Assembly (NCBI GenBank): GCA_014730295.1
Contig: WJIN01000499.1
Coordinates: 1-16,102, forward strand
DNA: 16,102 bases
Direction of reading: 5' to 3'
Source of the DNA: Promethearchaeota archaeon
GTDB taxonomy: Archaea > Asgardarchaeota > Lokiarchaeia > Sigynarchaeales > SOKP01
In this document: piece after piece, positions 1 through 6,949 of the stretch
Numbering within the stretch: position 1 is the stretch's first letter
Layout of the letters: the number at the start of each line of letters is the position of its first letter
Notes under the pieces: model-generated
Seen by the model: only the letters and a program-made list of their open reading frames with translations
Database searches by the model: none
What the model was told of the DNA's origin: nothing
Translations under genes and position numbers: made by a program

Positions 1-676
1 CATTAAAACGATAAATAATTTTTCGATCCTTAGTCGAAAACAACTCTGAAACGGCCGCCAAAGTAATGAAATAATCCCTAAACCCCGCTTTCTTTTTTAC
101 AGTAATTAAAGCTTCGGAAATAGATTCTAAAACTTCATTTTCATGATAGCCCTTATCAATAATCTCCTCTTCTACATCATATTCAAGGTTTCCTATAGTG
201 GAATAGCCTACCTTAGATAGCATATCACCAAGTTCAATATCTGTATGAATGAGAGTATTTAAAGATTCATGATCATCATGCTTAGAAACAATCCAAAGCT
301 CACCTCGAATAAATAAAGATAGGTATCCATAAAAACTACCTTTTACTTTAAAAAATTTCTTCGCATTAAAATACTTATCCATAAAGTTGACCGTAATATC
401 ATGAATCCTATCATCAAATTCCTCATAAGAAATATAAGACTTGCGACTTTTTAAAAGTTTAACCGTTATCGGCCTGCAATATTCATTTAACTTTAAATAA
501 AATTTTTCAAAAATTTCTTTATTACGCCTGTCTTTAACAAACACATCTTGTAAATTAAAAAGCTCTCGCTCAATGCCAGGTTTATCAAAATATTTTTCAT
601 TGCACGTGGGACAAACTTTTAAATCTATTGAAACGCTATTACCGCAATTAGTGCATATTATCATTTTTTCCTTCAT
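1..676 (-). CDS. Zinc-ribbon protein with sigma-70-like segment, 3' end off the window
   Basis: The minus-strand frame is open from 676 to the window edge (about 225 residues, C-terminus missing). The N-terminus has a CxxC...CxxC zinc ribbon (CTNC and CPTC). A helical stretch follows (FEKFYLKLNEYCRPITVKLL, then VNFMDKYF and VKGSFYGYLSLFIRGELW). Its spacing of a DNA/RNAP-binding-like helix before a conserved 'F-x-GYL-x-x-x-I' segment recalls sigma-70 region 2 as found in phage sigma-like proteins. A later segment (ELFSTKDRKIIYRF) could be the start of a region 4. Two in-frame ATGs exist. The one at 664 has AAGGA four bases upstream. The one at 676 has no ribosome site and lies 3 bases after a TATAAT, so 664 is the more likely start. 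The gene lies downstream of a terminator and so probably has its own promoter. The sigma assignment is a weak resemblance; a generic zinc-binding phage protein is the alternative. Confidence 0.45.
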   Translation of the reverse strand, partial: MKEKMIICTNCGNSVSIDLKVCPTCNEKYFDKPGIERELFNLQDVFVKDRRNKEIFEKFYLKLNEYCRPITVKLLKSRKSYISYEEFDDRIHDITVNFMDKYFNAKKFFKVKGSFYGYLSLFIRGELWIVSKHDDHESLNTLIHTDIELGDMLSKVGYSTIGNLEYDVEEEIIDKGYHENEVLESISEALITVKKKAGFRDYFITLAAVSELFSTKDRKIIYRFN

Positions 677-678
677 AT

Positions 679-690
679 AATTATAGTAAA
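679..690 (-). promoter_or_regulatory. Candidate -10 promoter element (TTTACTATAATT)
   Basis: Read on the minus strand, TTTACTATAATT contains a perfect TATAAT (685-680). The same 12-mer occurs exactly at 3233-3244 on the plus strand ahead of another gene. No good -35 is found 17 bases upstream (TAGTAG). If it is used, transcription would begin near 673, giving a leader of only a few bases before the ATG at 664. Confidence 0.4.
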
Positions 691-693
691 TCT

Positions 694-728
694 AAAAAAA
701 GCCTACTAGAAATTGCTTCCTAGTAGGC
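694..728 (-). terminator. Rho-independent terminator of the SSB-like gene
   Basis: On the minus strand a perfect 9-bp stem, GCCTACTAG / CTAGTAGGC, with a 10-base loop is followed directly by seven Ts (plus-strand A run 694-700). It lies 20 bases past the stop codon at 748. The plus-strand reading lacks a T tract, so it acts on the minus strand. Confidence 0.88.
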
Positions 729-747
729 AAACCCCTCCCAAAAACTT

Positions 748-2067
748 TTAATCTACTAGCTTAACCCCAGAATAAGGGCAATGCTGGAAGAAAATCGGTG
801 ACAATTCATCGTCTTCAAAACCACTAGCTAAAACAACCGGGTTACCTTCATCGTCTGTTTCCCGGTACTTAAGAAACCCCTTTTCATCAACGCCGATAAT
901 ATAAGATTTTTCTTTTTCGGTCAGCTTTAAAATTCCTTTATATTTGGTAGAATCCAAACTATCCGGATTAAAATCTTCAATACCCAAATCACGATCAAAA
1001 TTAATCTTTTTTCTAGCTATAACAGGTTCATGCCGCATATCTTTAACTTCTTCCCCGGAAACTTCTTCAGAATTACTATCGGTTGATTGCTTGCCTTCCC
1101 TTTCCTTTTCAACTAGATCAACTAATTCCGTATGAAAATTAGTTTTAAAAGTATCATCTACCGCTAAAATAAATTCCCCAAGGGAAAAAAGAATCTTAGA
1201 ATAGGAAGATACCTTGAACATTGTATCCAAATCATACTTTTCCCAGGACAACTCTTCCGGAATTTCTTCCTGAGGATTAATTAAAGGTAGAATATCTGAA
1301 TTCTTAAAATACTGTGTTTCGCTTGCGGAATAAACCTCATAATACGGCGCACCATTAATTTTCTTAACTACTAGATCATATAACTCCGCGGGACCAAAAA
1401 CACTAACTTTTTTCTCAATGGTCTCATATAAAGAATACGGAATACCCTCTTTATAAAAAGAAATTGTTTTTCCATCCTTTGGCTTTTTATATAAAGATAG
1501 TTTTGAAGAAATTAATTTTGTCTTTTTATGAGTTTTATGCCAGTCCATATCCTGCCGATCAATAACATTAGCCACTACAATTTTAGAAGGTTTCCACCCC
1601 GAAGCAAATGCATTTTCCGGCTGATTATTAGACATTACGCGGTTAAATAAAACTGGATGCGTTTTAGAATGCTTATAGCATCGAACCCTATTAACGTCAT
1701 CCCAGTCATAAGCAAGCACTTTATTATAGACTTTATCTAAAATAAATTGTTTACCTGTTTGTTCATAGAATTCTTGTTTGTCCGGCCAAACAAAATTCCT
1801 TTTTGAACCCTTATCATCTAAAATTTGGGAAAATCTGATTAACTTAGCATCCCAATTTTCCTGCCTTGCTCGAATCGGAGCGCCTAGTAACCTAAAAACC
1901 CGAAAAGCATTTGTTTCAAGATGAAAATAATTTTTTTCTTGAAACGTAGCGGAAGTATAAACTTTATTCCGCTTGTTTTCTTTTTTTTGTTCCTCTAAAG
2001 CCCTCTTTTCTTCATTTTCCTTAACTGCTTTTTCAAGCAATTCCCTTCTTGACACTTTCGCACTCAT
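748..2067 (-). CDS. Predicted phage gp32-like single-stranded DNA-binding protein
   Basis: A 439-residue soluble protein. It opens with a highly charged helix (about residues 1-35). A compact domain follows, containing FRVFRLLGAP, a CYKHSKTH cluster near 130 and an 'ANVIDRQDMDW...HKKTKLIS' segment. This arrangement (N-V-I-D-R-x-D-x-x-W followed by K-T-K-L-L/I) resembles the core of large phage ssDNA-binding proteins of the gp32 type. A long acidic/serine linker (about 325-355) and an acidic C-terminal part ending in CPYSG follow; acidic tails are usual for SSBs that recruit replication partners. The start at 2067 has AGGGGGA 10-16 bases upstream. The gene lies 90 bp after the clamp-like gene and ends in its own terminator at 694-728. 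The replication neighbours support the role. The family call is from pattern only; another replication-associated DNA-binding protein is possible. Confidence 0.5.
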   Translation of the reverse strand: MSAKVSRRELLEKAVKENEEKRALEEQKKENKRNKVYTSATFQEKNYFHLETNAFRVFRLLGAPIRARQENWDAKLIRFSQILDDKGSKRNFVWPDKQEFYEQTGKQFILDKVYNKVLAYDWDDVNRVRCYKHSKTHPVLFNRVMSNNQPENAFASGWKPSKIVVANVIDRQDMDWHKTHKKTKLISSKLSLYKKPKDGKTISFYKEGIPYSLYETIEKKVSVFGPAELYDLVVKKINGAPYYEVYSASETQYFKNSDILPLINPQEEIPEELSWEKYDLDTMFKVSSYSKILFSLGEFILAVDDTFKTNFHTELVDLVEKEREGKQSTDSNSEEVSGEEVKDMRHEPVIARKKINFDRDLGIEDFNPDSLDSTKYKGILKLTEKEKSYIIGVDEKGFLKYRETDDEGNPVVLASGFEDDELSPIFFQHCPYSGVKLVD

Positions 2068-2157
2068 TCTTTGAGTCCCCCTGTCTTTTAATTTATTTTT
2101 TCCTAAACTAGGATCAGATCACTATAAACCCAGTGCTGTTACTATTCACCATATTGT
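2068..2157 (-). promoter_or_regulatory. Intergenic region with weak promoter for the SSB-like gene
   Basis: This 90-bp gap is longer than most in the window. On the minus strand it holds a TATAGT (revcomp of 2121-2126, ACTATA) with no clear -35, and an imperfect GATCTGATC. The ribosome site AGGGGGA for the gene starting at 2067 is at the downstream end. A 5-bp palindrome at 2101-2113 is noted but has no T tract. Promoter use is inferred from position only. Confidence 0.25.
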
Positions 2158-3213
2158 CTAAATAGAAAACAAAGCCATAACAATTTGTTTTTCTGAATTA
2201 TTCTTACCGCTAATTGAAATAGTAGAAATCCCGTCTTTAACTTTTAGAAGGATAGTATCATCTATTATAGTATTAATAGCTTTCTTCATTTGAAAAACCG
2301 AAACCGCAAAAGTTATTTCTTTTAAATTAGTTTCCCGCACAGAGCATAATCGTTTAATGTTAGATGCCTCCGTAGTATAGTCTATTAAAAGATTACCATC
2401 AACCAAAGTCAAAAGAATTTTTTCTTTCTCTACAAAAAATTCAAAAAAAGATAAAGCTTCTACTAATTTTTTCTTTTCCACTTCAATAAAAGTGGATAGG
2501 TCAGCTTTTTCTAATAAAGTGTCCCCTAAATCTTTTCTAAAAGAAAGCGAACTGTCATTTGCAAAAAGCAAAATTAAATCATCTTTAACTAACTTCATAG
2601 ATTCTTGCCCAGAAGTATAAATGTCAAAGTTATCATACCCAATAAAAAAATCTAAAATTTTAATAGAATCCGATCTAAAAATCAAATCAAGATTATCCTC
2701 TATAGTAGCATTATACAGAATTTTTGAGGTTAAAGATCGAATGTTATTCCCCTGGATATAAATACCATTAAACATACTTCCAAAGTTTGGGTCTATAAAA
2801 GGAATAGAATCTTTTAAATTTCTTTTGAAAGAATCCCAGCAGGTTATTGACTGCTTAACTTCATCATTTTTTTCAAAATTAGGCCGAACAAAATCCTCTG
2901 AAAAGGATTTAAGTTTATATTCGCCACCGTCCTTTGACTTAAAACAGCCATTACCGTAATACTCAATAGAATCAAACTTACTGCATAAAAATAGAAATTC
3001 AAAACCATTAATAAAAATATTTTCCGGTAAGGTATCACCATCTTCTTGATGAATTAGAAATTTATCCCTACCAAAGATAACACCATTGGAAAAATAAATT
3101 TCCAAATTACCAAAATCCATATAGAAACTTTCATGATACGGGTTTTGATTACTGATCACGGCCTTATATAAAGGCATTTTTTCCTTAAAAGACTCTGTCT
3201 TAATACTTATCAT
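2158..3213 (-). CDS. Predicted DNA sliding clamp (DnaN-like)
   Basis: A 351-residue protein, close to the usual 365-380 of bacterial beta clamps. It has alternating beta and helix segments and no transmembrane or catalytic motif. Clamp-like features include 'F-x-F-L-x-x-x-x-K-F-D-S-I-E' followed by 'KSKDGGEYKLKSFSEDF' (first domain end, residues about 70-110). A second-domain-like hairpin 'LDFFIGYDNFDIYTSG' follows. The C-terminal repeat has 'KKKLVEALSFFEFF...LLTLVDGNLLIDY' and 'VFQMKKAINTII-DDTILLKVKDGISTISI'. That last stretch matches the typical clamp pattern of helix, then 'x-V-x-L-x-x-x-D-G-x-x-x-I'. The start has GGAGG 8 bases upstream. Its role would be to tether a polymerase; no polymerase lies in the window. 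An alternative is a diverged phage structural protein, but the SSB and primase neighbours favour the clamp. Confidence 0.5.
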   Translation of the reverse strand: MISIKTESFKEKMPLYKAVISNQNPYHESFYMDFGNLEIYFSNGVIFGRDKFLIHQEDGDTLPENIFINGFEFLFLCSKFDSIEYYGNGCFKSKDGGEYKLKSFSEDFVRPNFEKNDEVKQSITCWDSFKRNLKDSIPFIDPNFGSMFNGIYIQGNNIRSLTSKILYNATIEDNLDLIFRSDSIKILDFFIGYDNFDIYTSGQESMKLVKDDLILLFANDSSLSFRKDLGDTLLEKADLSTFIEVEKKKLVEALSFFEFFVEKEKILLTLVDGNLLIDYTTEASNIKRLCSVRETNLKEITFAVSVFQMKKAINTIIDDTILLKVKDGISTISISGKNNSEKQIVMALFSI

Positions 3214-3232
3214 TTACCGACCTCCAAGCTAT

Positions 3233-3244
3233 TTTACTATAATT
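3233..3244 (+). promoter_or_regulatory. Candidate -10 promoter element (TTTACTATAATT)
   Basis: A perfect TATAAT at 3238-3243 in the divergent 74-bp gap between the clamp-like gene and the AEP operon. The 12-base context is identical to the minus-strand site at 679-690. The expected -35 position (3215-3220, TACCGA) is poor, so it may be a phage-type or extended element. On the opposite strand the same stretch gives TATAGT, which could serve the clamp-like gene. Confidence 0.45.
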
Positions 3245-3287
3245 TAGATTACTTTTGATTTTTATTCAAGACTTAAAAGGAAATTTA

Positions 3288-3689
3288 ATGCAAACTATAG
3301 ACAATAATATTCAACTGATACTTGTATTCCCTCAATCTGAGTACCGTTACAAATACCGAATCAATAATAATAAAGAATTCCACACAATAGACTATTACAA
3401 AATTAAGGATATGTTAATAAAGCTATTGCCAGCCCAAAAAAATAATATTATAGAATGCTTAGACTCCTACCAGATATTTTTAGCTATTCCGGAAGAATCT
3501 AGGTTAGAAATCTTTGAAACAGATACAAAAGCCATAAAAAAAGAAAATTTATTAGAAAAAAATCTAAAAGAACTTGAAAACAATCCTAACTTGTGGTATA
3601 CTTCCGATGGAAAAGAAGCTTTTTTACAAAAAACAAGGGAATATTATAAAGGAATTCTTAAAAAATTTAAGCATGCAAGAAAAAATTAA
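3288..3689 (+). CDS. Small protein of unknown function, first gene of the AEP operon
   Basis: 133 residues from the ATG at 3288, which has AAAAGGA ending 6 bases upstream. A longer version from a TTG at 3255 is possible but has no ribosome site. The protein starts with hydrophobic beta-like segments (IQLILVFPQSEYRYKYRIN) and ends in a lysine-rich helix (about 90-133). No recognised motif, signal peptide or membrane segment is seen. Its 3' end overlaps the AEP primase start by 17 bases in another frame, so translation of the two is probably coupled. That suggests a partner or regulator of the primase, but this is only inference from position. Confidence 0.7.
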   Translation: MQTIDNNIQLILVFPQSEYRYKYRINNNKEFHTIDYYKIKDMLIKLLPAQKNNIIECLDSYQIFLAIPEESRLEIFETDTKAIKKENLLEKNLKELENNPNLWYTSDGKEAFLQKTREYYKGILKKFKHARKN

Positions 3690-5622
3690 TTACTTTTTCA
3701 GTAAAGATACCCCCCAAAAATACGATCCTACCGCTTGGGGGGGAACTAAAGAAGAAAGATTAGAACTATTAAGAGAGGTCTTCAAACAAAACTGGAAAGC
3801 TTTAAACGTAAGACCCGACCTAAAAAATCCACGTAAAATAACACAAACGAAGCAGGCTTTGATTGCCTCTAATTTTTTTCCGGACTTAGACACCTTTTCC
3901 ATATTTTTTGTTCCGGAAACAAAAAAAAATCAAATCTATAAAACACATAAAGAAGATATTGTAAAAATATTTAGCCGGACAACAGGCTTTGATGCCACAA
4001 AAAAATATAAATTTCTAAGAAAAGAAGTAAAGTATGATCCTCATTGGAACTCTTGTGGAAAAATAACAAAACCTCTAGTAACATCTAATGAATCATATTA
4101 CAAAGTAGAAAATAATGTTACCTATCAGGATTGGTTTAACCATCTTTTTGGAACAGTATCTATTTCTTTACCCGGCTATGCGCATTCAACTATCCGAGTA
4201 ATTGATGTTGACTGCAAAAACAAAAAAACCGATAAAGAGATGGCCGAAATAATTGATATAATTATTGCTAATGTCGGCATACCATTTTATATTGAAAAAT
4301 CGGAAGAGTCTAGAGGATATCATCTTTTCTATAATTTCGATGGTTACATTAAAGATTCTGCATGGAAAGCCTTGGGAAACCAATTAAATGATATATGTAG
4401 AACTAAAAAAGAAATAGAATGCCGGAGCAAAACCGAATTAATGAAACTGCCTTTTTCTTACCAATACCGCTTTCGATGCGGAACCTATAATAAAAAAAGC
4501 CCTCACCGGATAAAAGATCTAGGAAAATTCTATAAATTTAAAAAATTTTTAGATCTTTTTATTGAAGGAAATAAAAATCCAATACCCCTAAACAAAACAA
4601 TAACATACTTCGAAAATGAAATAAATATTGAAGATGAAGTTCCTTCTTTACAAAGCAAAAGAATATCCGTAAAATCAAAGAAAACATATACTACACAAGA
4701 AGGATTCACAAAAAAAACATCATATGAGGATAAACTTTTTCAATACTATGAAAACCAAAAAGAACCTTCAAAAAAAGAAAAAACATTTATAATGCACCAA
4801 GTATTAAAACATTTATTTCAATCTGAATTAAAAAGTAAATACTTAGCAGTCAATGAAAAATTAATTAAAGATACTCAGAAGCTATATTTCTTTTTAAAAC
4901 AAAAAAAAGAATATGATAAAAAAACACATAAATCTTATGGCCCTAAGTACAGAGAACTAGAAAAAGGGATTCTACTCCCTGTAAAATTACAAAAATTCAT
5001 AAAAATAAAATACAATATTACCAGTATTCGTAAATGTTTAAAATTATTAGAAGACATGGGTATTTTATCAGAAATTTTAATAAATGGTTATGCCTACTCC
5101 TATAAAGGAAAAATACGTTTTGCAAAACATTTCCTTTTAAAAAGTATTGAAGAACTAATATACCCTATCTATGAAAAAAACATAGAAGATTTAACTATAG
5201 AAATATTAGATACAGATTTTAAAAAAGACTTCTATAAATATTTCAATGGATTAGACTATAGAAGCTTTAAAATAAAGCATAAACTAACTGAAGATGATAT
5301 AAAAATCCTACACTATACAACATATAATCTAATTAATAAAGATTTAGGGCTTAACAGAAAGAAGGTCCCCTCCTTTCTAATTAAATTATGTTATTACTTT
5401 ATTTTTACTACAGGGAGGTTATATAAGATAATGGGAAAGGTAGCTAACGAAATGGCCTATTTAGGGTTAATTTCAAAGAAAACATTGCGAAAATGGACCG
5501 ATGATGACGGTCCTCCGGACCCGTGGGAAGCATTTAGACCTAATTTAGATGATATTTTTGCTAGTGTGTGTGAAGAAGAGGGGGAGGAATGTTTAAAGGA
5601 GGTTTCTGTATGGGAGGATTAA
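3673..5622 (+). CDS. Archaeo-eukaryotic-type primase (AEP superfamily)
   Basis: A 649-residue predicted primase or primase-polymerase that would make primers for DNA synthesis. The AEP core is visible at about residues 165-275. It contains the metal-binding 'IRVIDVDC' (D178, D180), 'GIPFYIEKSEESRGYHLFYNF' (S213, R214, H217) and 'ELMKLPFSYQYRFRCGT', which matches the conserved 'LPF...R.G' of this superfamily. About 150 residues precede the core. The C-terminal half has a winged-helix-like stretch (YNITSIRKCLKLLEDMGIL). The ATG at 3673 was chosen because it restarts within the previous gene's end. Upstream in-frame TTG 3574 and ATG 3607 would overlap that gene by about 100 bases and lack ribosome sites; the 3673 start also has only a weak site, consistent with coupling. 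The last 65-70 codons have a strikingly different strand composition. The gene overlaps the exonuclease start by 13 bases. Confidence 0.75.
   Translation: MQEKINYFFSKDTPQKYDPTAWGGTKEERLELLREVFKQNWKALNVRPDLKNPRKITQTKQALIASNFFPDLDTFSIFFVPETKKNQIYKTHKEDIVKIFSRTTGFDATKKYKFLRKEVKYDPHWNSCGKITKPLVTSNESYYKVENNVTYQDWFNHLFGTVSISLPGYAHSTIRVIDVDCKNKKTDKEMAEIIDIIIANVGIPFYIEKSEESRGYHLFYNFDGYIKDSAWKALGNQLNDICRTKKEIECRSKTELMKLPFSYQYRFRCGTYNKKSPHRIKDLGKFYKFKKFLDLFIEGNKNPIPLNKTITYFENEINIEDEVPSLQSKRISVKSKKTYTTQEGFTKKTSYEDKLFQYYENQKEPSKKEKTFIMHQVLKHLFQSELKSKYLAVNEKLIKDTQKLYFFLKQKKEYDKKTHKSYGPKYRELEKGILLPVKLQKFIKIKYNITSIRKCLKLLEDMGILSEILINGYAYSYKGKIRFAKHFLLKSIEELIYPIYEKNIEDLTIEILDTDFKKDFYKYFNGLDYRSFKIKHKLTEDDIKILHYTTYNLINKDLGLNRKKVPSFLIKLCYYFIFTTGRLYKIMGKVANEMAYLGLISKKTLRKWTDDDGPPDPWEAFRPNLDDIFASVCEEEGEECLKEVSVWED
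3710..3742. repeat. GC-rich inverted repeat inside the start of the AEP gene
   Basis: CCCCCCAA (3710-3717) and TTGGGGGG (3735-3742) are perfect 8-bp arms around a 17-base loop, about 40 bases into the AEP coding region. The G run continues to 3743 (seven Gs). Such homopolymer C/G tracts stand out in this AT-rich DNA. Confidence 0.6.
5356..5378. repeat. Near-perfect inverted repeat at the composition switch
   Basis: Arms AGAAAGAAGG (5356-5365) and CCTCCTTTCT (5369-5378) pair at 9 of 10 positions around a 3-base loop. The repeat lies inside the AEP coding region, directly upstream of an AT-rich stretch (5379-5410) and of the point where G overtakes C on the plus strand. It has no T tract on the plus strand (AATTAAATT follows), so it is not a typical terminator. 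Confidence 0.6.
5404..5432 (+). promoter_or_regulatory. Candidate promoter inside the AEP gene for the downstream operon
   Basis: TTTACT (5404-5409, 4 of 6 to TTGACA), a 17-base spacer and GATAAT (5427-5432, 5 of 6 to TATAAT) make a plausible housekeeping-type promoter. It would start transcription near 5439, ahead of the exonuclease gene. A GGGAGG at 5413-5418 lies 12 bases before an in-frame ATG at 5431. Confidence 0.35.
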
Positions 5623-6524
5623 AATTTAAAGTTATTATATTGGATGGTAATAATTTGTTTTATCGATTAAAAGCTGTACATGATAAAGAAAAAGGTTCAG
5701 CTAAGACTATCTTTGAAGTTTATTTGCAGTATTTGAATGACTTTGAAAAGGTTTATCTAGAAGAGGGAGGAAAGTTTTATATTTTATTTGATAATCCAGT
5801 TAGTAAGTCCAGGTTTCGAAAAGAAATTGATCCTGAGTATAAAAGCAATAGGTTATCTGAGTCCAAACAATTTTATAGGGAATTAGACTTTTTACAAGCT
5901 CTAATTTTGTATTACAAGGACAATTGGTTTTTATCGTATAAGCATGATTTTGAAGCAGACGATATTGTTTTTTATATTTTGAAGTATTTTGAAAAAGATA
6001 GTTATACTCTTTTGGTCTCAGAAGATTTTGATTGGTCTAGGTTAATAACTGATAAGATTATTTTGTATAAAAATAAAGATTTTTATACAAAAGAAAAGTT
6101 TAATAAAGACTTTGGCTTCACCCCTTCGATTGAGCGGGTTGTTCGGTATAAAACAATCAGAGGGGATAAATCCGATGGGATAGTTCCAGGATTGCCCAAT
6201 TTACCTAAGCAAGCTTTAATCAATTTTGTAAAGGATAAACGGCCTTTAGATTATATTATTAAAAATATTGAAAATATTGATTATTTTAATTCTGATTGGA
6301 AGGCTAAGTTTCTTCATGCTAAAGCAAAGATAAAACTAAATTACGCTTTAGTTAATTTTATACCCTTAAGTCGGAGGGAAGTGTACGATTGTGTTTTTTC
6401 ATGTAAATTTCGTAAAAAAGCATTGAATAGTTTATTAAAATGCTCTAATATAAAGTTAGATTTTGATGGAAGACTAATTGAATCGAAATCTAACCTATTT
6501 AATGGCTTTCAAAAGGAAAGATAG
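5610..6524 (+). CDS. 5'-3' exonuclease / flap endonuclease (FEN family, RNase H-like in T4 sense)
   Basis: 304 residues from the ATG at 5610, which has AAAGGAGG 7 bases upstream. An earlier in-frame ATG at 5589 would place that ribosome site inside the gene, so it is rejected. The FEN/PIN active-site series is nearly complete: VIILDGNNLFYRL (D12), ILFDNP (D61), the basic KSRFRKEIDPEYKSNR, EADD (E115, D117, D118), VSEDFDWSRLI (E138, D139, D141) and the helix-hairpin region IRGDKSDGIVPGLPNLP (D186, D189). Family enzymes remove RNA primers and 5' flaps on the lagging strand and can also resect DNA. The gene overlaps the AEP primase end by 13 bases, so primer synthesis and primer removal are translated together. 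Length matches phage T4/T5 members. Confidence 0.9.
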   Translation: MGGLKFKVIILDGNNLFYRLKAVHDKEKGSAKTIFEVYLQYLNDFEKVYLEEGGKFYILFDNPVSKSRFRKEIDPEYKSNRLSESKQFYRELDFLQALILYYKDNWFLSYKHDFEADDIVFYILKYFEKDSYTLLVSEDFDWSRLITDKIILYKNKDFYTKEKFNKDFGFTPSIERVVRYKTIRGDKSDGIVPGLPNLPKQALINFVKDKRPLDYIIKNIENIDYFNSDWKAKFLHAKAKIKLNYALVNFIPLSRREVYDCVFSCKFRKKALNSLLKCSNIKLDFDGRLIESKSNLFNGFQKER

Positions 6525-6922
6525 TGGAAAAGATAATACCTGAGATTAATATGAATTATACTTTACGGGATACGCATAGGGACAGATTTACTAGTCATAA
6601 GGAGATTGATTTTCATCCCACGGGATATTCAAAAGAATATCCTAATGTTCCGCTCTATATGAGGGCTTCGGAATCAATTGCGCAGTTCTTATCTAAGGAT
6701 TTTGGGGTACCTGCTAAAAAAAATAGAAAGGAAGTTTTGTTTTATGATAAGGATAATAATTTGGTTACCAAGTTTGAGTCTTGGCTTCATTTTGAAGAGG
6801 AGATATTTAATTATCCTTTAACCTTTGATCTTTTTATGTCTAGTCGGCTTGGTAAGAAATTTATTTCGGATAATAATATAGCTTACTGTATAAAAGGTGG
6901 AGATTTTTTTAATTTAAGGTAA
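6524..6922 (+). CDS. Hypothetical protein of the replication operon
   Basis: 132 residues with a GTG start whose first base is the last base of the exonuclease stop codon (TAGTG). AAAGGAAAG lies just upstream. It is soluble and rich in aromatic and charged residues, with a histidine-rich N-terminus (RDTHRDR, HKEIDFHP) and no cysteine pattern, Walker motif or membrane segment. The stretch KEVLFYDKDNNLVTKFESW looks like a beta-hairpin. I do not recognise the family. It sits where phages of the T4 group often carry the gp47/SbcD nuclease next to the ATPase, but it is far too short and lacks the D-x-H and GNHD motifs of that nuclease. Confidence 0.7.
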   Translation: MEKIIPEINMNYTLRDTHRDRFTSHKEIDFHPTGYSKEYPNVPLYMRASESIAQFLSKDFGVPAKKNRKEVLFYDKDNNLVTKFESWLHFEEEIFNYPLTFDLFMSSRLGKKFISDNNIAYCIKGGDFFNLR

Positions 6923-6949
6923 GATTTTTGATGTTCGGAGGACATTTTA

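Noticed and set aside
944..1135. Plus-strand 63-residue open frame inside the SSB-like gene
   Set aside because: Antisense shadow of a longer gene with supported start and terminator; no ribosome site and no recognisable product.
2101..2113. Small palindrome TCCTA-AAC-TAGGA as a terminator
   Set aside because: Only 5 bp and no T tract following it in either direction that would make a terminator.
3574..3672. Upstream TTG/ATG extension of the AEP primase
   Set aside because: It would overlap the previous gene by over 100 bases and has no ribosome site; ATG 3673 fits the usual short overlap.
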